From: Bacteroidota bacterium
Lineage (GTDB): Bacteria > Bacteroidota > Bacteroidia > Flavobacteriales > Flavobacteriaceae
Length of the DNA: 8,397 nucleotides
Reading direction: 5' to 3'
Assembly (NCBI GenBank): GCA_015767395.1
Contig: JADWMI010000099.1
Location: 1-8,397, forward strand
This document shows positions 1 to 5,557 of the stretch, one piece after another (within the stretch, counting starts at the first letter, position 1; each line of letters opens with the position of its first letter). A program made the position numbers and the translations under genes. Below the pieces are notes generated by a model, which ran no database searches, was not told where the DNA came from, and saw nothing but the letters and a program-made list of their open reading frames with translations.

Positions 1-132
1 GAAGGAAGTATTTACCAAGTAATTATGTACGGAAGAAATATGATGGGTTCACATGCTTCACAGTTAACAGCTAAAGAACGTTGGCAAGTTACTATGTATG
101 TAGAACAGCTAAGAACTGAATTGTTAAAATAA
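1..132 (+). CDS. actE: Alternative Complex III subunit ActE, monoheme cytochrome c (C-terminal fragment)
   Basis: This is the 3' end of a gene whose start lies before the window; 43 codons remain, ending in TAA. The peptide reads as the last part of a class I cytochrome c domain. It has a tyrosine-glycine turn, a methionine pair followed by GSHA (residues 14-18 of the fragment) that probably supplies the axial heme ligand, and a final amphipathic helix (KERWQVTMYVEQLR) typical of ActE. The CxxCH heme site would be upstream and is not visible. In the family, ActE is a membrane-anchored periplasmic monoheme cytochrome that carries electrons from quinol oxidation in ACIII towards the terminal oxidase. 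The assignment rests on this short motif plus actF lying 27 bases downstream, the standard actE-actF order. A different small cytochrome c is the main alternative. Confidence 0.8.
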   Translation, partial: EGSIYQVIMYGRNMMGSHASQLTAKERWQVTMYVEQLRTELLK

Positions 133-159
133 GACTTTTACTAAGATAGAATTTTAAAT

Positions 160-1491
160 ATGTATACCTTTTCAAGTAAATTAAAAACATTTTCAATTGC
201 GCTAATGATTATTGGAGCATTAGGTGTTGCTTACGGATTTTTCTCTGCACCTAGTACAGTAGAAGATGTAAAAGTAATGATGCAAGACAGTCATGATTCT
301 CATGGAGTTGAAGCTTCTAGTCACGAACCTGTTACGGCAGATGCGCACGGTACTACTGAAACTCAGGATGAAGCACATTCTGATGATGCACATGCAGAAC
401 ATGTTTTACATTTATTACAAAACAAACCTTGGTCTGCTTTATATGTAGCATTGTTTTTCTTTTTTATGATCTCATTGGCAACATTGGCATTTTATGCGAT
501 TCAGCATGCTTCTCAAGCAGGTTGGCCAGTAGTATTGTTTAGAGTTATGGAAGCAATAACTGCATACCTACCTGTAGGTGGTGTATTGTTATTTGTATTC
601 TTTGTGCTTTCATCAATGCATATGAATCATTTATTTATATGGATGGATCCTGAAGTTGTTGCACATGATGAATTAATTCAAAATAAAGTGGGATACTTAA
701 ATGTATCTTTCTTTTTAATTAGAGCAGCAATTTATATTTTAGGTTGGGTTTTATATCGCAACTACGCTAGAAAGTTAACATTGGCACAAGACAATGCAAC
801 AGATTTAAAAAACTACTATAAATTATTTAAAAGCTCTGCAGCATTTTTAGTTTTCTTTTTAGTAACAGAATCTATGATGTCTTGGGATTGGATTATGAGT
901 TTAGACCCACATTGGTTTAGTACTTTATTCGGATGGTATATTTTTGCAAGTATGATTGTTTCTGCTATTACTACAATTGCATTAGTTACAATTTACTTGA
1001 AAGGAAAAGGATATTTAGAATTTGTAAACAATAGTCACTTACACGATTTAGCGAAGTTTATGTTTGGATTCAGTATTTTCTGGACGTACCTATGGTTCTC
1101 TCAATTTATGTTAATATGGTATGCAAATATTCCTGAAGAAGTAACTTATTTTATAACAAGGTTCAATGATTATAAATTACCTTTCTTAGGAATGGTTGTT
1201 TTAAACTTTGTATTTCCATTATTGGTATTAATGAACAGCGATTACAAACGTGTGCCTTGGTTTATTGTAACAACGGGTATTGTTATTTTAATTGGACATT
1301 ATATTGATATTTTTGTAATGATTATGCCTGCAACTGTTGGCGATCAATGGTTTATTGGAATTTCAGAGATTAGTTCGGTATTATTAATTTTAGGATTGTT
1401 TATTTATGTGGTATTTAACGCATTAACAAAAGCACCATTATTAGCAAAAGGAAGCCCATTCATAAAAGAAAGTGAACAATTTCACTATTAA
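160..1491 (+). CDS. actF: Alternative Complex III integral membrane subunit ActF (quinol:cytochrome c oxidoreductase)
   Basis: The 443-residue protein is a polytopic inner-membrane subunit of ACIII, a menaquinol:cytochrome c oxidoreductase that replaces the bc1 complex. About ten hydrophobic segments are visible, near residues 10-29, 92-115, 133-155, 180-199, 226-240, 256-280, 298-320, 341-358, 365-389 and 398-420. This matches the NrfD/PsrC-like ActC/ActF fold. Family-typical stretches include WDWIMSLDPHWFSTLFGWY (242-260) and LIWYANIPEE (318-327). Between helices 1 and 2 lies an acidic, histidine-rich loop (residues 42-84) with eight histidines. The first ATG is preferred because MYTFSSKLKTFS leads straight into helix 1 and sits 27 bases after the actE stop, with no better upstream start. 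In the family, ActF pairs with ActC in the membrane and is proposed to help proton translocation. A hairpin terminator follows, so actF probably ends the act operon. Other act genes should lie upstream of the window. Confidence 0.92.
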   Translation: MYTFSSKLKTFSIALMIIGALGVAYGFFSAPSTVEDVKVMMQDSHDSHGVEASSHEPVTADAHGTTETQDEAHSDDAHAEHVLHLLQNKPWSALYVALFFFFMISLATLAFYAIQHASQAGWPVVLFRVMEAITAYLPVGGVLLFVFFVLSSMHMNHLFIWMDPEVVAHDELIQNKVGYLNVSFFLIRAAIYILGWVLYRNYARKLTLAQDNATDLKNYYKLFKSSAAFLVFFLVTESMMSWDWIMSLDPHWFSTLFGWYIFASMIVSAITTIALVTIYLKGKGYLEFVNNSHLHDLAKFMFGFSIFWTYLWFSQFMLIWYANIPEEVTYFITRFNDYKLPFLGMVVLNFVFPLLVLMNSDYKRVPWFIVTTGIVILIGHYIDIFVMIMPATVGDQWFIGISEISSVLLILGLFIYVVFNALTKAPLLAKGSPFIKESEQFHY

Positions 1492-1512
1492 AGCATTAAA
1501 ATAGACCTATTG

Positions 1513-1548
1513 AAGAATCCTGAATTCAATTTATTCAGGATTTTTTTT
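1513..1548 (+). terminator. Rho-independent terminator after actF
   Basis: AATCCTGAAT (1516-1525) and ATTCAGGATT (1533-1542) form a perfect ten-pair stem closing a seven-base loop. A G-T and two A-T pairs can extend the base of the stem. A run of eight T residues (1541-1548) forms the tail, overlapping the end of the stem. It starts about 20 bases after the actF stop and should end the act transcript before coxB, fully or in part. Confidence 0.9.
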
Positions 1549-1555
1549 ATATTTG
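1548..1555 (+). promoter_or_regulatory. Candidate Bacteroidota -7 promoter box for coxB-coxA
   Basis: TATATTTG matches the Bacteroidota housekeeping -7 consensus TAnnTTTG exactly. Its first base is the last T of the terminator tail. A start about 5-7 bases downstream would give a leader of roughly 22-25 bases before the coxB ATG. I see no TTG at the usual -33 spacing, where the terminator stem lies instead, so this is a partial match. An eight-base motif in AT-rich DNA can occur by chance, but its place between a terminator and a start codon supports it. Confidence 0.6.
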
Positions 1556-1584
1556 ACAACTACTAAAAACAACTAACTAAAAAA

Positions 1585-2592
1585 ATGACAGCAATACTTT
1601 ACATTTTACTGGCAATTGTAATTGGCGTAGCGATATGGCAAGTCACAAGTATTTTAAATTTAAAAGGGGTAATAGCTACTGAAAAAGACAATAACCAACA
1701 AGGGATAATTTTTGCGCTGTTTGGTATCTTTTTTTACGGATTAATGATATTTTCTTTTTGGAAATATTCTGTAATTTTATTACCAGACTCGGCTTCTGTT
1801 GAAGGTGAAAGCTATGACACTTTATACTTAGTAACCATGTTACTAATTTTATTTGTACAGGCAATTACACAATTTTTATTATTCTATTTCGCATTTAAAT
1901 ACAGAGGAATAAAAGGAAGAAAAGCATTGTTTTATGCTGACAGTCATAAATTAGAAATGATTTGGACAATTGTTCCTGCTATTGTATTATCTGGACTTGT
2001 GTTGTACGGACTTTCAGTTTGGAATGACGTAATGGACACTTCTGATGCAGAAAACCCTTTAATTGTTGAAGTTTATGCAAAACAGTTTCAATGGGAAGCG
2101 CGCTATGCTGGAGAAGACAATGAATTGGGATTGGCAAACGTTCGTAAAATTAAAGGCATCAATACAATGGGTGTTGATATGAGTGATCAGAATGCATTGG
2201 ATGATGTACCTGTTAGAGAACTACATTTACCTAAAGGACGTAAAGTGATTTTTAAATTTCGTTCGCAAGATGTGTTGCATTCAGCTTATATGCCACATTT
2301 TAGAGCGCAAATGAACTGTGTTCCTGGAATGGTAACGCAATTTGCTTTTACACCAAGTATGACTACTGAGGAGATGCGATTGAATGATAAAACCATTGCT
2401 AAGGTAGCAGGGATTAATAAAATAAGAGCAGAAAAAGGTGAAGATCCTTATATATTTGATTACTTATTATTGTGTAATAAAATATGCGGTTCATCGCATT
2501 ACAATATGCAGATGAAAATTATTGTTGAAGAAGAAGCTGATTTTAACACTTGGTTGAAAGGTCAAAAAACAATGGCTCAGGTTGTTCAATAA
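1585..2592 (+). CDS. coxB: Cytochrome c oxidase subunit II (CuA subunit)
   Basis: The 335-residue protein carries the CuA site that accepts electrons from cytochrome c and passes them to heme a in CoxA. The C-terminal domain is an exported cupredoxin fold. Likely CuA ligands are H232 (in DVLHS), C297, C301, H305 and M308, read from CNKICGSSHYNM. Position 299, usually a glutamate, is lysine. The aromatic stretch QFQWEARY (167-174) is the usual electron-entry region. The second canonical helix is preceded by HKLEMIWTIVPAIVL (121-135). There are four hydrophobic segments (about 3-24, 40-66, 80-104 and 124-146), whereas most subunit II proteins have two. An additional loop of about 25 residues precedes the CuA cysteines (roughly 259-294). 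No C-terminal cytochrome c domain is fused, so this is an aa3-type rather than a caa3-type subunit. The start lies in a G-free leader without a Shine-Dalgarno sequence. coxA follows after 34 bases and is probably co-transcribed. Confidence 0.96.
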   Translation: MTAILYILLAIVIGVAIWQVTSILNLKGVIATEKDNNQQGIIFALFGIFFYGLMIFSFWKYSVILLPDSASVEGESYDTLYLVTMLLILFVQAITQFLLFYFAFKYRGIKGRKALFYADSHKLEMIWTIVPAIVLSGLVLYGLSVWNDVMDTSDAENPLIVEVYAKQFQWEARYAGEDNELGLANVRKIKGINTMGVDMSDQNALDDVPVRELHLPKGRKVIFKFRSQDVLHSAYMPHFRAQMNCVPGMVTQFAFTPSMTTEEMRLNDKTIAKVAGINKIRAEKGEDPYIFDYLLLCNKICGSSHYNMQMKIIVEEEADFNTWLKGQKTMAQVVQ

Positions 2593-2626
2593 AAACTAAC
2601 TACTACACTACTAACAAACTAATATT

Positions 2627-4378
2627 ATGTCAGATCATCATCATAAAGAAACATTTGTAACTAAATACATATTTAGTCAAGACCATAAAATGATTTCTAA
2701 ACAATACTTGGTAACAGGTATTTTTATGGGAGTAATAGGGGTATTTATGTCTATGTTATTCCGTTTACAAATTGCTTGGCCAGATCATTCATTTAGTATC
2801 ATTGAAGCTTTTTTGGGACGCCACCAAGATGGAGGCGTAATGTCACCAGATATTTACCTAGCGATAGTAACCATTCACGGTACTATTATGGTATTCTTTG
2901 TTTTAACGGCCGGATTAAGTGGAACATTTAGTAACTTATTAATTCCCTTGCAAATTGGAGCGCGTGATATGGCATCCGGGTTTTTAAATATGGTGTCTTA
3001 TTGGTTGTTCTTTTTATCAAGTGTAATCATGGTAATTTCGCTATTTGTTGAAGCGGGACCTGCTTCAGCTGGTTGGACAATTTATCCACCATTAAGTGCT
3101 TTGCCACAAGCAATTCCTGGATCAGGAATGGGAATGACACTTTGGTTGGTTTCAATGGCTATTTTTATTGCGTCATCTTTGTTAGGAGCATTGAATTATA
3201 TTGTTACCGTTTTAAATTTAAGAACTGTTGGAATGAAAATGACAAGATTGCCATTAACAATTTGGGCTTTCTTTGTAACAGCAATTATTGGGGTGGTTTC
3301 ATTTCCAGTATTACTGTCCGCAGCATTACTATTAATTTTTGATAGAAGTTTTGGAACATCTTTCTATTTGTCAGATATATTTATTCAAGGAGAAGTATTG
3401 CATTACCAAGGTGGATCACCGGTATTGTTTGAACACTTATTTTGGTTCTTAGGTCACCCGGAAGTTTACATTGTATTGTTGCCAGCATTGGGAATTACTT
3501 CTGAAATTATTTCTACAAACTCAAGAAAACCTATTTTTGGGTATAGAGCCATGATTGGTTCAATCATCGCCATTGCATTTTTATCAACGATTGTTTGGGG
3601 GCATCATATGTTTGTATCAGGAATGAATCCTTTCTTAGGATCTGTATTTACTTTTACAACTTTATTGATTGCAATTCCTTCAGCAGTAAAAGCATTTAAC
3701 TACATCACCACACTCTGGAAAGGGAATCTACAAATGAATCCGGCAATGCTGTTTTCAATAGGACTTGTTTCAACATTTATTTCTGGAGGTTTAACAGGAT
3801 TGGTTTTAGGAGATAGTGCATTGGATATTAATGTTCACGATACGTATTTTGTAGTGGCGCATTTCCACTTGGTAATGGGTGTATCTGCAATTTATGGAAT
3901 GTTCGCGGGTGTATATCATTGGTTCCCTAAGATGTTCGGTAAAATGATGAATAAAACATTGGGCTACTGGCATTTCTGGTTAACTGCGGTTGCTGCATAT
4001 GGCGTTTTCTTCCCAATGCATTTTATTGGTCTAGCTGGTTTACCTCGTAGGTATTATTCAAATACGGCATTTCCATTATTTGATGATGTAGCCGATGTAA
4101 ATATTGTAATTACGTTGTTTGCCATTTTAGGTGGAGCAGCGCAAATAATATTCTTGGCGAATTTCTTTATCAGTATTTATAAAGGTAAGAAAGCTGAACA
4201 AAATCCTTGGAGATCTAATACGTTAGAATGGACAACTCCTGTTGAACATGTACACGGTAACTGGCCGGGAGAAATTCCTGCTGTTCATCGTTGGGCGTAT
4301 GATTATAGCAAGCCAGGACATGACGAAGATTTTGTTTGTCAAACCACCCCATTAAAAGAAGGTGAAGAGGAGTCATAA
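2627..4378 (+). CDS. coxA: Cytochrome c oxidase subunit I (heme a / heme a3-CuB catalytic subunit)
   Basis: The 583-residue membrane protein reduces oxygen to water and pumps protons. By alignment to the family, H84 and H414 bind heme a, H412 binds heme a3, and H277, H326 and H327 bind CuB. Y281 in GHPEVY is the tyrosine crosslinked to the CuB histidine. E279 in the same motif marks an A1-type oxidase with a complete D-channel; D114 and N121 (DMASGFLN) form its entrance, although FPR of the classic motif is replaced by SGF. The K-channel lysine is K355. H404 and D405 lie at the Mg site, and R474-R475 (LPRRYY) face the heme propionates. About twelve hydrophobic segments are present. The N-terminus is short and histidine-rich, and the C-terminal tail after residue 525 is soluble. 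The start follows coxB by 34 bases. A strong terminator follows, and no subunit III gene is adjacent. Confidence 0.98.
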   Translation: MSDHHHKETFVTKYIFSQDHKMISKQYLVTGIFMGVIGVFMSMLFRLQIAWPDHSFSIIEAFLGRHQDGGVMSPDIYLAIVTIHGTIMVFFVLTAGLSGTFSNLLIPLQIGARDMASGFLNMVSYWLFFLSSVIMVISLFVEAGPASAGWTIYPPLSALPQAIPGSGMGMTLWLVSMAIFIASSLLGALNYIVTVLNLRTVGMKMTRLPLTIWAFFVTAIIGVVSFPVLLSAALLLIFDRSFGTSFYLSDIFIQGEVLHYQGGSPVLFEHLFWFLGHPEVYIVLLPALGITSEIISTNSRKPIFGYRAMIGSIIAIAFLSTIVWGHHMFVSGMNPFLGSVFTFTTLLIAIPSAVKAFNYITTLWKGNLQMNPAMLFSIGLVSTFISGGLTGLVLGDSALDINVHDTYFVVAHFHLVMGVSAIYGMFAGVYHWFPKMFGKMMNKTLGYWHFWLTAVAAYGVFFPMHFIGLAGLPRRYYSNTAFPLFDDVADVNIVITLFAILGGAAQIIFLANFFISIYKGKKAEQNPWRSNTLEWTTPVEHVHGNWPGEIPAVHRWAYDYSKPGHDEDFVCQTTPLKEGEEES

Positions 4379-4402
4379 CTTCATATAAAAATTTATATTC
4401 TT

Positions 4403-4434
4403 AAAACCTTTCTAATTTTTTAGAAAGGTTTTTT
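4403..4434 (+). terminator. Rho-independent terminator after coxA
   Basis: AAAACCTTTCTAA (4403-4415) pairs perfectly with TTAGAAAGGTTTT (4420-4432) around a TTTT loop, and the T run continues to 4434. The hairpin begins 24 bases after the coxA stop. It ends the cox transcript just before the ruvB promoter. Because the 5' arm starts with an A run, it could also work on the opposite strand, though no minus-strand gene is seen nearby. Confidence 0.9.
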
Positions 4435-4442
4435 ATTTCTGC

Positions 4443-4450
4443 TATCTTTG
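4443..4450 (+). promoter_or_regulatory. Candidate -7 promoter box for ruvB, implying a leaderless mRNA
   Basis: TATCTTTG is an exact match to TAnnTTTG and ends only five bases before the ruvB ATG at 4456. Transcription starting about 5-7 bases after the box would begin at or next to the start codon. No TTG is present at -33; that position falls on the 3' arm of the coxA terminator. No better box is visible between the terminator and the gene. Confidence 0.6.
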
Positions 4451-4455
4451 TTTTT

Positions 4456-5478
4456 ATGAATGAAAACTTGAATCCTGATAAAGAACATTTTTCTACTGAA
4501 GAATTGGATGTTGAAAAGAAATTAAGACCGCTTAGTTTTGATGATTTTACAGGACAAGAACAGGCAATAGAAAATCTGAAAATTTTTGTTGAGGCGGCCA
4601 ATATCCGTGGTGAGGCTTTAGATCACACGCTGTTTCATGGACCTCCCGGATTGGGGAAAACTACTTTGGCGCATATCCTTGCAAATGAATTAGAAGTTGG
4701 GTTGAAAATCACCTCAGGACCAGTATTAGACAAACCAGGAGACTTAGCAGGATTACTTACAAATTTAAGTGAGCGCGATGTGCTTTTTATTGATGAAATT
4801 CATCGATTGAGTCCTATTGTTGAAGAATATTTATATTCAGCTATGGAAGATTATCGTATTGATATTATGATTGAATCTGGTCCAAATGCAAGAACAGTTC
4901 AAATAGATTTAGAACCTTTTACATTAATTGGAGCAACTACACGTTCTGGTTTATTAACGGCGCCAATGCGTGCACGTTTTGGAATTAGTAGCCGATTACA
5001 ATATTACAATACTGAATTGTTAACAACCATTGTTCAACGTAGTGCAACTATTTTAAAAGTAGTGACTTCTATGGAATCAGCGATAGAAATTGCTGGTAGA
5101 AGTAGAGGAACACCTCGTATTGCCAACGCATTGCTTCGTAGGGTGCGTGATTTTGCGCAAATTAAAGGTGATGGAACAATTACCATAGAAATTGCAAAGT
5201 ACGCCTTAAACGCCTTGAATGTGGATGCACATGGTTTAGATGAAATGGATAATAAAATTCTAACAACCATTATTGATAAATTTAGTGGAGGCCCAGTTGG
5301 GCTTAGCACACTCTCAACCGCTGTTGGCGAAAATTCTGAAACAATTGAAGAGGTATATGAACCATTTTTGATTCAAGAAGGATTTATAATGCGAACGCCA
5401 AGAGGTAGAGAAGTTACGCAGTTGGCCTATAAACATTTGGGAAGAATTAAAGGAGAAAGTCAGGGAGAATTATTTTAA
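4456..5478 (+). CDS. ruvB: Holliday junction branch migration ATPase RuvB
   Basis: RuvB is the hexameric AAA+ motor that, with RuvA, drives branch migration of Holliday junctions during recombinational repair. RuvC then cuts the junction. The 340-residue length is normal. Walker A is GPPGLGKTT (62-70) and Walker B is LFIDEIH (110-116, with D113 and E114). Sensor 1 lies in GATTRSG (159-165). The arginine finger is in MRARFG (171-176), most likely R174. Sensor 2 is in RGTPRIAN (217-224, R221). The winged-helix DNA-binding domain occupies about 255-330 and ends in the conserved [10 protein letters not shown]. All catalytic positions are intact. The ATG at 4456 is chosen because the MNENLNP start is what I recall of RuvB in Flavobacteriia and no upstream in-frame start fits. 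The gene is flanked by a terminator and the sulP control region, so it is probably its own transcription unit. No LexA-type box was recognised. Confidence 0.98.
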   Translation: MNENLNPDKEHFSTEELDVEKKLRPLSFDDFTGQEQAIENLKIFVEAANIRGEALDHTLFHGPPGLGKTTLAHILANELEVGLKITSGPVLDKPGDLAGLLTNLSERDVLFIDEIHRLSPIVEEYLYSAMEDYRIDIMIESGPNARTVQIDLEPFTLIGATTRSGLLTAPMRARFGISSRLQYYNTELLTTIVQRSATILKVVTSMESAIEIAGRSRGTPRIANALLRRVRDFAQIKGDGTITIEIAKYALNALNVDAHGLDEMDNKILTTIIDKFSGGPVGLSTLSTAVGENSETIEEVYEPFLIQEGFIMRTPRGREVTQLAYKHLGRIKGESQGELF

Positions 5479-5487
5479 TTTTCATAT

Positions 5488-5503
5488 TGTGATATAAGTC
5501 ACA
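5488..5503 (+). promoter_or_regulatory. CRP-like palindromic operator upstream of the sulP genes
   Basis: TGTGA (5488-5492), six bases, then TCACA (5499-5503) is an exact match to the core TGTGA-N6-TCACA bound by CRP and related CRP/FNR-family regulators. It does not fit the FNR half-site TTGAT. Its centre, 5495.5, lies 28.5 bases before the first base of the -7 box at 5524. This is nearly the class II activator arrangement, in which a bound regulator contacts polymerase in place of a -33/-35 element. Which Bacteroidota regulator would bind is unknown. The half-sites could also fold as a weak five-pair hairpin, but no T run follows. Confidence 0.6.
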
Positions 5504-5514
5504 TATCTAAAAAT

Positions 5515-5527
5515 AGTACACTGTACT
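5515..5527 (+). promoter_or_regulatory. Perfect palindrome AGTACA-C-TGTACT overlapping the sulP -7 box
   Basis: Two six-base arms are exact reverse complements around a single C. The right arm covers the first four bases of the -7 element at 5524. A one-base centre argues against an RNA hairpin, so a dimeric repressor site is the more natural reading. No regulator family is identified, and a short palindrome in AT-rich DNA may be chance. Confidence 0.35.
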
Positions 5528-5531
5528 TTTG
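5524..5531 (+). promoter_or_regulatory. Candidate -7 promoter box for the sulP pair
   Basis: TACTTTTG matches TAnnTTTG exactly and lies 26 bases before the first sulP ATG at 5558. No TTG is found at the -33 spacing. The CRP-like site covers part of that upstream region, which suggests activator dependence. Predicted transcription start is near 5537, giving a leader of about 20 bases. Confidence 0.6.
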
Positions 5532-5557
5532 TAAAAGCAAAGCAATAAACTTATAAA

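Noticed and set aside
220..1864. Minus-strand open frames at 220-402 and 1676-1864
   Set aside because: They are antisense shadows of actF and coxB, with no promoter or conserved content.
3073..3342. Open frame of 89 codons on the + strand inside coxA
   Set aside because: It is fully contained in coxA in another frame, and coxA is intact with all ligands; the peptide has no recognisable features.
4401..4601. Minus-strand open frame overlapping the coxA terminator and the ruvB start
   Set aside because: It spans a terminator hairpin and the conserved ruvB N-terminus, has low-complexity composition and no minus-strand promoter was found.
5488..5503. TGTGA/TCACA read as a terminator hairpin for ruvB
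   Set aside because: The stem would be only five pairs with a six-base loop and is followed by TATCTAAAAATAG rather than a T run. An operator is the better reading.
5526..5537. CTTTT-GT-AAAAG inverted repeat next to the sulP -7 box
   Set aside because: It has a two-base centre, is made only of A/T runs plus end C/G, and is expected by chance in this composition.
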